This document shows, piece after piece, positions 24,687 through 36,817 of a DNA stretch of 64,000 nt. Within the stretch, counting starts at the first letter, position 1; every line of letters begins with the position of its first letter. Under the pieces are notes generated by a model. That model worked only from the letters and a program-made list of their open reading frames with translations, searched no databases and had not been told where the DNA came from. Both the position numbers and the translations under genes were made by a program. Source of the stretch: Glebionis coronaria (Eukaryota; Streptophyta; Magnoliopsida; Asterales; Asteraceae); assembly GCA_025667525.1 (NCBI GenBank), contig CM046874.1, positions 281,342,880-281,406,879 on the forward strand. Reading direction: 5' to 3'.

Positions 24687-26694
24687 TTTGAAATTGAGTA
24701 TAATGCAGTTCGTTTTTTCTCAGTTCTTACTAATAGAAAGTCCAACCAATATCGGGTTTTTAATTGTTCTTGGTTGTTAAGCTTGCTTGGTTAATCTATT
24801 TGCTAATTCAATCAAATGCTTGCAAAACGGAAAAATATTACCTACACATATGTAAAACAAATTGCAAATACCACGTTTTTATTCAAGTAGAAATTAAAAT
24901 GCAAAATATGAAACTAAAGGGACTGAAATTGTAAATTCTATGAAAAATAAATGCTTGAAATGTAAATTCTAACAATTATAGGGACTAAAAGTATAAAACT
25001 GTTAACTAAAAGGATCAAAAATGCAAATTCTATAACAAACTAACCAAAAGTGTAACAAACTAACAAAATACTAACTGATTTTAACAACTTTCCAAACTCC
25101 AGGGACTAAACAAATGCAAACCCTAAAAACATGGAAGATTAGCCAAAAATTAACACTGTTTAGAACAATAAGGACTAAAGTGCAATTTCTAAAACTTTTT
25201 AAGCTAAAAACGGGCTAGGAAGAAAATAAGTTCGTTTGAGCTTATTACTGGACTAAAAACAATGAGACAAGTTGCAGAATGCTTCAAATCCAAATTAAGC
25301 TACGTGTGTCAAAGGAATTTAGCTAAGGATTCAAAATAAGCAAATGAGTGCTTATTAATAAGCTCAAAATAAGCTACAGCTAAATCTAATCAACCACAAC
25401 TTGATTTTTTTAGTGAAACTGATAAAGCTATCCAATTAAGGAACGGGAAATCAAACTAGAACGAATTTAATCAAGAAATAAGCTCTAAATCTGAATTAAG
25501 CTAAAAAGAGCTTATGTTGACCAAGATTTGACCAAAATTTGCAAAAAGCTCAAACTTTCAGAAATTAACTAGGGACACTTACTAAATGATTTTATGAAAG
25601 AAAATCACAAGATTTGTGAAGTAGATTTGAAGATCTAAGAAAACAGTGGCATACTTCTTCACAGAGAATGAGCTTTGCTTAGTTTGGACCAAAAAGCTAT
25701 TTCCTAGCTTAATAACTAATACTGTAGAAATTCCTTTATACTACTAACACTTTGTATGTTACTTGAGCAATAGAAAAAGGTTTGAATGAAAATGATTAAG
25801 AAACAAAGAAACTGTGATGATTTAAAATTGGCAAGTTTGAGAAATGCTAGTTATAGAAATCTGTTACACAAAGAGTACAAGAACAAAAGTGAGCAACAAG
25901 ACCTATGGTGGAAAAATATCAGTCCAAATGTACTCTACTTGATTACACTACACTAGAGTAATCTAAAAATTCAGCTTATATCAACTCAAATCTCTCAATG
26001 ATTGTATCTAAACTCTGTTGCCAAACACTCCTACTGAACTTTATGAAATTCTTACAAAGACTTTTAAGAACTCTAGTTAAAACAGGATGAAAAGCTATAG
26101 CAAACTGAATTCAGTGATCAATGAGAGATGTCTAAAAGCCAAAAGCAAACAATGTAAGCAACTAGTACTCAATTAAGAAAGCTAGGATAAGAAAAACTGA
26201 ATTAAGCTATAAACTAGAATTCAATCCAAATCAATGAGCATAAAGGCTAAACTTAAGCTACAACATCACTGAAACCAATTCAATTAACAAGCTACACACA
26301 TTTAATCATGCAATCACAAAGAATTAACTAGGAATTGAGCAGGCATTTGCAATTGAGGGGAATTTAAAACTAGAAGCGTTTGCACCTATTGAAGTAACCA
26401 CTGAGAAGAAGAGGAGCGCTGAGCTCTCTTAACCTAGTGATAACCACCACCTTATCACTAGGGATACTAATCAACAATCATCAATCAGCTACAAAACATC
26501 AACATAGCTTGAAATCTTCAAATATACTAAGGACTTGGACTGAAATCAACAAACAGCTACAAATCTTCTTCAAGTTCAGTTATGATCAATGAATGATCAT
26601 GACAATCACAATGCAACAACAGGATGATCACACAAGAGAAGGAAATGAACAGTAATATGAAGAACAAATTTGGCGGGAAAGAGTGAATTTGAAT

Positions 26695-26700
26695 TTTATT
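26695..26700 (-). terminator. E3 LTR polyadenylation signal
   Basis: AATAAA on the minus strand about 170 nt downstream of the TATA-like box, a plausible R-region poly(A) signal. The matching site in the 3' LTR is near 15094-15099. Confidence 0.45.
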
Positions 26701-26871
26701 AATGGAAAACGGTTACAAAGTTGTTACAAGGGTAGTAACTAACTAACTAACTCAAGAGTTTGTCAGACTCTTGAGTAGCTAGGGTAAAATTGAGGGAAAA
26801 AGGAAAGGAAAAGTAGAACTAGGTGTTTTTACAAATTTAAGCTACAAATGAAAATGAAGTCTAATCCAGCT

Positions 26872-26879
26872 ATTTATAG
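26872..26879 (-). promoter_or_regulatory. E3 LTR TATA box
   Basis: Minus-strand CTATAAAT, followed by A then GC. The same box is at 15271-15278 in the 3' LTR, and TATA-like boxes occur in the E2 and E5 LTRs at comparable places. The transcript would begin about 30 nt downstream, near 26840. Confidence 0.6.
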
Positions 26880-27822
26880 ACATGAAGGAAGAGTTTGTTG
26901 GGGTTGGTGACGTGTCAGAACCAATCTCTGAGCTCCACGTGGCTTCTTCTTGCTAATTGTATAATTCGGCTCAAGAACATATTTGGGGGTTTTTGATCCA
27001 ATTACTTTCAGCTTAATTGATTATGAGGTATGGATTCGTCTCTCAAAATGGAGCAAATTTCATGTTTAACACTTTGCTTGAAATGCATTGTAGCTCAAAA
27101 TAGGTTCTGGGTTCGTTCTTGTTTGAAAGTGACACGTGGCTTCCTCTGGTTGGCTCTCATCTGGTCACACGGATTAATATCCAAAAGTGGATAAAATGAT
27201 TATGGAGTGGCGCATTTCTATTGGTTGAATAGGAGAAAGTGCGCTTTACTGTATAGATACGGTATTAAATGTGAGGCGGCGCTAGTGGGCTTATGTGGCA
27301 GCTTATCTGGTGATCCTTGTGTCTCATTTCCTTGATTCTCATTGGTCCATTAACACTTCACACGGATTAAGCCCAAATTTGGTGTAAACTTGTCACTTTC
27401 AGCCCCTATACTTTGGCAGATTTATGATTTGATCTCTAGTCTTCAATTCTTTGGCAAAACTAGTCCTTTGAACTTCATTCTTGATCATTTGAGCCCTTGA
27501 CTGAGTTGACTTGATAGTTGACCAAGTTTGACTTATGATCTTGACTTTCACAATATTTGCACTATTAGTCCTTCAACTTTGATAACTTGTCAAGATAGGT
27601 CCTTGTACTTCAAAGTCTTGTCACTTTTGATCCTTCTTTTTCTTTTTCATCCATTTGAGCTTGATTTTTCCTTGTTTGCTTGAAAATGTATCTTTTTACC
27701 TACACAAGTGCACACAAACACAAACATACCACATAACACTGTTTTTGCTAAATAAATTGGTATTTTGCTTCATGTTTTAGGGTTATTTGTTGATAAAAGG
27801 ATATGAGTTTAAGCTCATATCA

Positions 27823-29304
27823 GCAGGCAATACTTGTTTAGAGGAACAAAAATGCAGAATCTTAAAACCTTTTAGCTTAGGCCTCATCTGATGGAGTAGG
27901 TTGGCGCTGAGCCACCTAGATAGTGTTAACCACCACCTTAACACTATCACCAATCTACTTAACCATCTACAATCACCATCATAACCATTGTTGAATTCAG
28001 AAAGCTTCAAAATCTACAAGACTGGTACTGGATGAACAGAACAAGATCTAAACGGCTTCAAATCTTCAACTTAGCTAATCATGATCAATTGTGATCATAA
28101 CAAGCTAACAGTAACACAAGGATAACAAGATTCAAGGTATGAACAGTAACTAAAGAAGATGAATTTGAATTTTATTGATTTGGGAATGAAGTTTGTTACA
28201 AAGCTGGTAAATCTGTTACAACTATGCTAACTAACTCAAGAGCTTGTCAGACTCTTGAGTTGGTTGAGCTAACTAACTAGAACTAGAAATGAGAGAGAAT
28301 GAAGATGTGTGTGAAATTTACACACATTAACTACTTGAAAAAATGAGAGATTACAATCCTGTTTATAGACAAAAGTGGGGAAGTTTTGGAGTTGATGACA
28401 TGTTTCCACCATTGAATTGTTGCCACGTGTTACAAAGCTGCTAAATGTTCATCCTTATGTTCTTCAATAATTGGGGATTTTTGATTCATTAAGTTTGAGC
28501 TTAATTCGTTGTATCCAATGTATTCCTCTCTAAAAAACGATCAACTTTCATGTAGAAAACGTCTTCTAAAATTGAGTGTAGCTCATATACGTTCCTGGGT
28601 TCTTTGTTGAAGAAGAAAGCCACGTGGCATGCCCTGGTTGGGTGAAATGGAAGCACACGGATCATTATCCAAAATGGATAATTGAATTATGGCATGGCGT
28701 CTTCTTATTGGTTGAAAGTTGTTTAGTGGGTTTTACTGTTGTGATTTGGGTATTAAATGCAATGGCTGCTAGTGGCCAGCTGTCTCTTATTTGGCAATCC
28801 AAACCCATTTTTCCTTGAATTCTGATTGGCTAAGAGTTACTTCACACGGATTAATCCAAACTTGAAGTATTTTTGGCAGTTTCAATCCATCACTTTGGCA
28901 GATTTGTATTTTGAGCTATAATCTTCATTTCTTTGGCATAAATGGTCCTTCAAGCTTCATTATTGAACACAATTGATCCCTTTGACTTGGTTGACTGACG
29001 AGTTTACCATGTTTGACTTTTATCTTGACTTTAGCATATTTACACTTTTAGTCCTTCAACTTTGGAGTGTTGTCAAGATAGGTCCTTTGTCTTCAAAGTC
29101 TTGTCACTTTTGATCCTTCTTTGTCTTTTTCATCCAAATTAGCTTAATTTGTTCTTGTTTGCTTGAAAATGCATCCTTCTTACCTATTTGTACACAAACA
29201 CAAAACATACCACATAATACTGCTTTATAGCACAAAGGTTAGGTATTTTTCTTGTGTTTTAGGGTGATTTATTGATTAATTGATATGAGTTTTTGCTCAT
29301 ATCA
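27823..29304 (-). repeat. E2 5' LTR, part b (U3 side), starting with the E3 TSD copy
   Basis: 27823-27827 is the right GCAGG copy. From 27828 (CAATACTTG) the sequence continues the E2 LTR exactly as at 1872-3349 in the intact sister. A TATA-like box is at about 28362-28368. A U3-start hairpin is at 29282-29303. The LTR ends in CA at 29304. Confidence 0.94.
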
Positions 29305-29309
29305 CATCA
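29305..29309. repeat. Target-site duplication CATCA, right copy (E2 into E1)
   Basis: Matches 334-338, at the outer edge of the E2 5' LTR. Confidence 0.93.
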
Positions 29310-30740
29310 TAAACTTTTTGTTTGTTTCATCATGCATTTCCCTCTTTCTTTTCTCATTGGCTTGGAACCTCCTTTCATTCTCTTGATTCATTTTGTGAAG
29401 AAGCTCAATGGTGTTAAAATCATGTGGCATATTCCCTTGAAAACCTTGGGGTTGGAAATATAGAGGTTGATTGTAAAACCCTTGGTTGTTGCCTTGAAAG
29501 TGATTTCCTTGATTGTGAAAGGTATTGGGTGCTCTAAAGTTGTTTTGTCCTTGTTAATTTGGCCTAGGCCCTTGATTTCTTTGAAGCAATTGAGGAGAAT
29601 TGTTTTGATTTTGGGTGGGTGGTTGAGGTGGAAAGCCGGGTGGAGCAAGGTAGTTATTTGACTTGTAAGAGAGATTGTTTGGGTTGATGTTAGGTTTGAA
29701 GTGCTCTCTATGTTCATCTTGATAAGCATAACACTCAACTTGGTAATTTTGAACCTTGTCACATTGTTGGTAAGAATGAGGACCTCCACAAGTCTTACAT
29801 GAAATAGCAATAGAATTCACATCATTGGTAGAATTTTTGTTCAAGGTGATTTCACAAATCAAGAGTGTATCATTCATAGTATCAAACTTTTGAGAGATAA
29901 TCTTATCAAATTGTGGAGTAACACTCTCTTGCACCACATAGACCCTCTCATCAATTTGAGTGTTTGTTTGCATCATGGATTTAGTCTCAATAATGTCCCA
30001 TGCCTCTTGAATGGATTTGGAAAGAATATTCCCACCCGCGGAGGAGTTGAGGGAATCTTGATGATGTGGTCTTAATCCATTGTAGAAAGTATTGATTTGG
30101 TGAACTTCATTGAATCCATGATTGGGGAATTTTCTCAATAACTCCTTGAACTCTTCCCAATCATCATTAAAGGTTTGACTAGGTTTTTGTTGAAATCTAA
30201 TAATTAGGTTTCTTAAAGTCGTGGTCTTAGATGGAGGAAAGAACTTGTTCAAAAACTTCTTAGTAAAGTCATCCCAAGTGGTAATGCTCTTAGGTGGTTG
30301 TGTATCTAGCCAATACTTAGCATTGCCCTCTAAGGAGAATTGGACCAAGATCAATTTAATGGCATCATGGGGAACTCCATTGTACTTAATAGTATTGCAA
30401 ATGGAAAGAAACTTTTTGATATGATCATGTGGATTATCACTAGGTCTCCCAAAAAATGGTGTGTTTTCAAACAACATAATCATAGATGTCTTAAGCTCAA
30501 AGGTGTTTGCGGGTATCTCGGGTATAACAATAGCATCGGCATAACCTTGCACATTCGATTGAAGGTGCTCCATCAAAGGTCGATTGTCAACGGCGGCCAT
30601 GGTTTCTTGTGTGTTGTTCAAAGCACGATTCTCGGGATCGGCTTGATGGAGGTGTTGTTTTTACTCTTTCTCTTTTTCTTCTTTTTTGGAGGAAGGGGTT
30701 GTACACCAAAATGTATTTGTGCACCCCCGCGGGTGAGCAT
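29310..30740 (-). pseudogene. E1 gag, upstream part, disrupted
   Basis: The ATG at 30740 starts the same basic N-terminus as E3. A frameshift near 30650 separates it from a 355-codon open stretch, 29554-30621. That stretch has a capsid region with [22 protein letters not shown] and a zinc knuckle [17 protein letters not shown] at 29554 interrupts it, after which homology to the Gln/Asn-rich Gag linker continues in the same frame. Two adjacent TGA codons lie near 29330, and the sequence meets E2 at 29309. It resumes at 338 with the NQRPQGALP block, so E2 split one gene. It should be inactive. Confidence 0.9.
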
Positions 30741-31500
30741 GCAACTCAAATCAAGAAGTGAGAGAGAAGCTCTCGTTCGACTTTGGAAAATAAGGGATTA
30801 TCCTTTCCGAGGTTCAATAAGTAATATCCACAACAAAGTATAGTACATGTAAGTAATACTTGGGTGCAAGACCCCCAATCAAGCTTTCCTTCTTAGAATA
30901 CGCAATAGTAAACGGGGGGTTAGGTGGCGTGAAGCACTTAAGTACCTACTAACCCTTATACGGTATTTTATAGCACGCCGCCTTTCTTTTCACTTTATAG
31001 TTTGTATTCTTTGAACTCTTGCCTATTGGAAATATTTATCTATTCTTGCTTTAATTAAATTTGATCGATACACGTGTCAAGGACCGGAACGCTCCCGAAC
31101 ATGGTGCATTGCAAAAGCAATACTTATGGAAGTATGTATATTGAGTGTTAGTATATTTATACGTATCTACATATAATAATATAGAGAAAATATTTTTGTA
31201 TTTATTGGGTTTTTAAAGAAAATACTATATGTACGTAAAAACCGATGAAAACCAATCATATATATTTTTGTTTGCAATCTCTTAGGAAAAAAATTGCTTT
31301 TTGAAATTTTTTTTATTTTTTTTGTTTCAATTCTTTAGGAAAAGAATTGATTTTGTTATTTTTTAGTTTTTATATTTTTATACTTTTGATTTTTTTTTAT
31401 ATTATTTTGATTTATGATACGTAAAAATAACGTCCACTCGGTGAACGGATCCCAAAATCCAATCGAAACCGTCAATCAATAGTCTCTCGTAATGTCATGA
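30741..31500 (-). other. E1 5' leader; no gene
   Basis: 760 bp homologous to the E2 and E3 leaders. It has CGTCCAC/GTGAACG at 31431-31447 (a U-G pair in the RNA), CAATTCTTT/AAAGAATTG near 31327-31348, and GCATTGC/GCAATAC near 31105-31122. Confidence 0.7.
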
Positions 31501-31516
31501 ACCGGCAGCGGCGCCA
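31501..31516 (-). promoter_or_regulatory. E1 primer-binding site, tRNA-Asp type
   Basis: Minus strand TGGCGCCGCTGCCGGT, 2 nt inside the LTR end at 31519; identical to E3 over this stretch. Confidence 0.88.
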
Positions 31517-31518
31517 TT

Positions 31519-32502
31519 TGAAATTGAGTTTTTATAAGTTCGTTTATTCTCTATTCTAGACAAATTGACAGGCCTACCAATATAGAGCTTTAAATTGTTC
31601 TTGGTTGTTAAGGATATTTGGATTCTATGTCTAGTTCAAGCAAACATGTAGGAAAAATGAAAATATTTAAGCTACGCATCCGTAAAACAAAGTGCAAGTA
31701 TCAAGTTTTATTCACAAAGTACAAAAATCTAATGCATGAAAAGTAAAATGCTTGAAATATAAACTAAATGATAGTATAAGGACTACAAATGCAAAATCAG
31801 AAACAATAAGGGCCAAAAATAAAAAATGCAACAAACTAGTCAAACCAATTTAACAAACTTTCAAACTGGGTAACTGAAATAGTAACAAGATGAAACTATA
31901 AGGACTGACTTTTTGCAATACCTAAAAAGTATGAAAGATTAACTCTGTTTACAAACATTTTCAAAAGCCAAGGACCATATTTCAATTAAGATAAGATTTT
32001 TAACAAAAACGGGCTAAATGATACGAGTAAGCTAGTAAGAGCTTATTAATGAACCAAAATCACTCTAGTTTGTTTTAAACTGCTTAAAAGGGAAAATAAG
32101 CTAGGCTAGTAACAGGATTTTGCTTAAAAGCTTGTAAAACTCTAGATAGCTTATCTCAATAAGCCAAGAACAAGCCAAAATGACATCTAGACATCCACAA
32201 TACAATTTTCTTATCAATTCTGATTAATCAAGTTCCTAGAAGCTTGGAATGTCTTTCAGAATTGAGAATGATCTACTGGATAAGCTGTAATCTTGAATAA
32301 GCTAAAATTAGCTTATTTGACCAAAGTTTGACCAAAAACTCAAAAAGCTGAAACTTTTAGAATTCACTCAAGACATGTTGGCAAGCTGTTTTGGTGAAAG
32401 AACACTGAAAGATTTATGAAGTAGAATTAGAGATCTAGCAAAATAGTTTGGACTTTATCACAGAAACTTAAGTTTGCCTATAAGCTGAATAAAAAGCTAA
32501 TA
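31519..32502 (-). repeat. E1 5' LTR, partial, interrupted by E4
   Basis: Begins TGAAATTGAGTTTTTATAAG and is recognisably related along its length to the E2/E3 LTRs (for example TTAAATTGTTCTTGGTTGTTAAG and the GGACTA-type motifs). It stops at 32502 where the E4 LTR TGTGACACCCC begins. No partner LTR is in the window. Confidence 0.85.
32498..32502. repeat. Candidate target-site duplication TAATA (E4 into E1 LTR)
   Basis: The five bases before the E4 3' LTR. The matching copy would be beyond 64000, so this cannot be confirmed here. Confidence 0.5.
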
Positions 32503-35500
32503 TGTGACACCCCGGGTAGGGTCAAAATATGCGGAAATATCCACGGAGATGTCACTAGGGTGGATCGATAGCATATAGTCCATAGAGCATAAGATAAAGA
32601 GTTATTCAAATCAGATTACAAGTTTGATAAACAAATAAATAAAAATTGTCTTAAACATGATAGAAGGTGATTGTTTATGTTTCCCAAATAGAACCCCTGA
32701 CGAGTCCTACGATGTAGATTACTAAGATGCTGGAGACCATGCACACATCACGTACTAACTTCATTTTCCTGTGAAGAACATGCTAGAGGGTCAACATAAA
32801 GTTGGTGAATTTATAGGTTTAGCATTTATTAGTTTGGACATACAATAATTATAGAAGTAACAATGCACAAAGCATTCTTACTAAAATTTAGATTACATTT
32901 GTTTATTATTAGAAACTGAAGCTTAACCTTCCATATTCCTCAATAGATGAGGACGTAGTGTCTTACAAAAAGACACCCAACCTAGTTCCAACATGGTATA
33001 CATCTGTTGTCCCGGCCAAGGCACAGTGAGCATGACTCACCCAGATGGGGATGGTCAATCCCTAATAGATCTATTTATAACATTCGGGCGATTTACAACA
33101 ATTTAACAGTACCAATAATAATCAATCATAGTCAAGTTTATACAATTCTGTTATGTCCATTAAGTGTTTGCATATTATCTCCCTCATAGAGGAAAAGTTT
33201 TATCAAAAGTTTATATGGGGATGTAAACTCACCTGGTAGTAGGCAATAGCTGTTTAATACGAATATCCAAATAAAGCTCACGCCAAAAGTTATGCCTAAT
33301 CAAATAGTACAGTCTTAATAGGTAGTACAAAGAACATATATGTATGCTTATACATATTTTAGTCAGTTCTTTATGCTACGGTATTTATCTAAATAACCGT
33401 AGTTCAAGTATCAACAATATTCATTTAAACTTATCTATATAAGTTTCATTTCTTAGTAAACATAAAAGGTTTAACTTTTAATATCAGTTAGCATTCGTAA
33501 TACATGTATTAATAATAATCATTCAACTTACAATTAAGTTTCTTATTTAAGTAGACATAAAATGTCTTACTTAAAATATTAGTTCACGTTCGTAGATCAT
33601 GTATTATAATCATACGTTTAAACTTATTATTAAGTTTCATATTTTAAGTAAACGTAAGGTGTTCTACTTAAATATTGGTATTCAATTTATTCAACGTTCA
33701 TATACTTTTATTTTCTAAAAGTATATGAGTTCATGCATTAATAATACATATCATAATTGTTTATACAATTTATTTCCTAAAGCAAATATAAATATTCTAT
33801 TTTGAAAAATTAAAATATAATATTTTATTTAACTTTAAAGTTTCCATAAATTATTAAATATTCATAAAATAATTTATTAATTACAAACTTAAGAATTTAT
33901 ACATTAATTCTTATGGTCTAGGTTTTTAATTTTGTTTTATTATAATTAAAATAGATTTTAGGGTTAGGGCTTGTTAATGTTTCGGAACATGGCAAAACTA
34001 GTCCTTCCATATTTTAAACAAGCATAACTTTCGGATTTTACACATTTGGTACCTAGGGCTTGTTAAAGTTTCGTCTTATGGTAGATTTAGTCCCCCTAGT
34101 TATATCTAGGTTTTGTAACTTCACTAAAATGACAAAAACATCCCCTAGAGCTTCTTTAAGTTTCGGTTAATTACAAGAATGGTCCTTAGGGTAATAAAGT
34201 GACAAAATAACTTTTAGAAACTTCCCAAAATGGTCCCTAGGGTTTAATTTGCCACGGATGGTATTTATTAAACCCTAGACTTTCGAACATTTTCATTTTC
34301 AGTCCTTGTGCTTACTAGTTTATCAAAACAAGTTTCATAAGTTATGGTTTTAGTCCTTAAGTTTCATAAATTGTCATTTTAATCCAAAAAGTTTTTATAA
34401 GTTATGTTTTATTATAAAAACTTTTATTTTAACATTCAAACATTATATGGGCTCATTAAATGGTCTAAACATCTAATGGGCTATCTAGTGGGCCTAAATA
34501 TATCTCAAGTCCACTAATTTATTTAAATGGGCCTTTAAATCATTTATTGGGCTTAAATAAATTTTTAAGTCCTTTAATTAGTTAAATGGGCCTAAGTGTA
34601 ATCTTAAGTCCATTAAGATACTAAGATTTATCAAATGGGCTTATTGGGTCCATTAAGTATTGGATTAACATTTCATGGGCTTAAATAGTCCATTAACACT
34701 ACTTTACATTTTATGTAAGTATTAACTTAGGATTTTCTTATAAGTTTATTATGAGCTTATTCATATTTAGTTTTAAATATAAATAGAAGAATAAAACTTA
34801 TAGTTTGTCTCATTTGATGTTCCAAATTAGATCTAGGTGTGTTACAAGGTTGCATGCAAGTCATAAGCCCTAATATGAGCTTATAACTCACGGCCATAAT
34901 TAATTATAGCTTATTAACATGAGTTAAAACTTGTTTTAAGGTTGCATGTACTTATATGTGTCCAAATTAAGATCTATCTATGTACAAGTCAAGAAAAGTT
35001 ACAAGTCCAAAATGAGATCTAAACTATGTCTAGACCTAAAAATCAATCATAGATCCATGTACACTCATATATAGCCCACGGCTATGTTTCTAAATCTTGG
35101 TATTTCCAAGATGAACACTTTAGCTAATTTTATGTCTTGTAAATATTCACAAAAATACATCATGATTATCTAAGTTACATGCATGTTCCCAAGGTTACTA
35201 TTATTCCAAGAAGACTACATATAGCCCACGACTATGTTATCTTCTCCCAAGGTTCCCATAAGATTCTTATAAGCTTGTTTTATGTTTATTTTGCTAAAGT
35301 TAACTCTATCATTAGATCTATGGTTTATATAAGCATGCATGTACATCTAACCCATTTTAGGTCATATGTAACCCACGGCTACATATATACACATAAGTTG
35401 TATTTTTGTGATTTTTAGTATTCCATTTCACATGTAATAATATGTTTTCCCATTATTAAAACTTGGTACATAACTCCTAGTTAATCCACTTAATATGTCG

Positions 35501-36680
35501 TGACCTTCTAGGTCATGGTTTTCATGGTTTTTGAGTTACACATGTTTACTCATGAGATCTATGATTATTAGTTAACCAATATCCCGAAAGTAAGATTTAT
35601 AACCCGTGCAACATTTTAAACTCATAAGATGGTTCATATGATTATTAATCAATGTTAAAAACATAGAGTACAAGCCTTATGTTTCTTTATTAAAAAGTTT
35701 TAACCATAACTATGGTGATCTAAAATATGCCGTGACCTAGGATGGCCATGGCTTTACCAAATCTTGATTTTAACAAGTTATTTACATGTGTTTATAGATG
35801 TATGATGATGTATGCAAGTGAAGAAATGAAAGAGCATAAGGAGTATACCTTTCTTTCTTAAAAGTACCAAAGATGATCTAGATGAACAAGGAGATTAGAG
35901 ATCTAATCTAGTTGATGAAGAAAACCATAATATAAACCAAGTCGTGGCCTTAAAGATTCGGCTAGGGCTTGTTTATAGTGATTCCAAAAGAAATGATGCT
36001 ACTAAATGATTAGTAGTAAAGATAAGACAAAGATCTTGGTGGATTTAATACTTGGTTTTGGATGTATATGGCTTTAAGCCGTATGATTGAGAGAAAAGGG
36101 GATGAGAGAAACAAGATTGGATTGCATGAAAGAATGAGTGAGTATGTGTGTGTGTTTTTCGGCTAAAAGGGGAGAGAGAGAGAGGAAGGCAAAAGTCATG
36201 ACTTGTCTTGGTAAGAGAATTCTTGCCAAGTGTATGCCTTTATGTTTCCCATGCATCTCTTCTCCTTCCACCTAAGGTGGGATGCCGTGTAAGGCTATCC
36301 AAAAGGGTAGGGTGGGCTTGTGTTAGGCTTAATATAGTAGACAAGATCTTGGGCTAGTCCAAGAAAGGTTAAGCAAGCTCATAGTGTGTATACACATATA
36401 CATGGCTACAATACCTAATGTAGTATATTTCCAAAAATTTTATTAAGTGTTGTATATTTCAAATATTGATTATACATTTTACTACTTGTTAACCCTAGTT
36501 TCAAGTACAAGGTTTAAGCTATGTAACTTATTTACAACCACTATGAATGTAAAGGTATAAGTACATAACGGACAAGTTCACACACAACTTACAGGAACAT
36601 AACACATGAGTATGTGTTCTAGGATTAATGGGTGAAACTTCATTACATAAAATATTGGTAAAATCATGGATTTTATAGCA
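32503..36680 (-). repeat. E4 3' LTR
   Basis: 4,178 bp. Plus-strand start TGTGACACCCCGGG, end TTTTATAGCA, giving TGCTATAAAA...TGTCACA in element sense. The first part matches 63122-64000, where about 408 bp (32583-32990) are missing from the partner. A TAAAATC/GATTTTA hairpin sits at 36659-36675 near the U3 start. The middle carries repeated semi-palindromes of the ATAGCCCACGGCTAT kind at 35071, 35221 and about 35367. No coding content is recognised. Confidence 0.85.
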
Positions 36681-36690
36681 CCACCCCGTT
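36681..36690 (-). promoter_or_regulatory. E4 polypurine tract
   Basis: Minus-strand AACGGGGTGG directly before the TG of the 3' LTR. It is short and includes a C, T and G mix, but position and G-richness fit. Confidence 0.55.
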
Positions 36691-36817
36691 ATTTTAGCTT
36701 TGTCCTCAAAGCTACTAAAAACGTAGTTATCTTTTAAGTGAAAGATGTTCTAAGTATATGATTCATTTCAGACTCTCTCTCTCAGGTACGGATGGCGGCA
36801 TGAACGCGAAGTGGTCT

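Larger units (their letters stand above)
13087..27822 (-). mobile_element. E3: full-length, apparently autonomous Athila-like LTR retrotransposon
   Basis: 14,736 bp, minus strand. LTRs 13087-16221 and 24689-27822 (3,135 and 3,134 bp) differ by about 12 substitutions and one T indel by hand count, about 0.4%. TSD GCAGG on both sides, PBS 24670-24686, PPT 16222-16232, one open gag-pol frame 18208-23907. All catalytic residues of protease, RT, RNase H and integrase are present. It lacks an env-like ORF, which some Athila elements have between pol and the 3' LTR. This is the youngest insertion in the window and the best candidate for a source of proteins acting on relatives. Confidence 0.96.
24689..27822 (-). 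repeat. E3 5' LTR
   Basis: 3,134 bp, TG/CA ends, almost identical to 13087-16221. In element sense U3 starts at 27822, the TATA box lies about 950 bp in, and R/U5 runs down to 24689. It should drive transcription toward lower coordinates. Confidence 0.96.
339..29304 (-). mobile_element. E2: degenerate Athila-like LTR retrotransposon, interrupted by E3
   Basis: A complete element on the minus strand: 3' LTR 339-3349, 3' noncoding 3350-5351, gag-pol pseudogene 5352-10706, leader, PBS 11463-11478, and a 5' LTR split by E3 into 11481-13086 and 27828-29304. Without E3 it is about 14.2 kb. It is inserted in the gag of E1 with TSD CATCA. The LTRs differ by roughly 2-3% by hand count over the first 1.6 kb, plus a 65-bp gap. 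Stops and an integrase deletion mean it cannot encode its own transposition now. Confidence 0.93.
29305..32502 (-). mobile_element. E1: oldest Athila-like element, 5' portion
   Basis: Remainder of the element whose other piece is 1-338. It contains gag (to 30740), leader, PBS 31501-31516 and about 1 kb of 5' LTR before E4 cuts in at 32503. The rest of the LTR must lie beyond 64000, on the far side of E4. The protein, leader and LTR are all related to E2 and E3 but more diverged. Confidence 0.9.
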
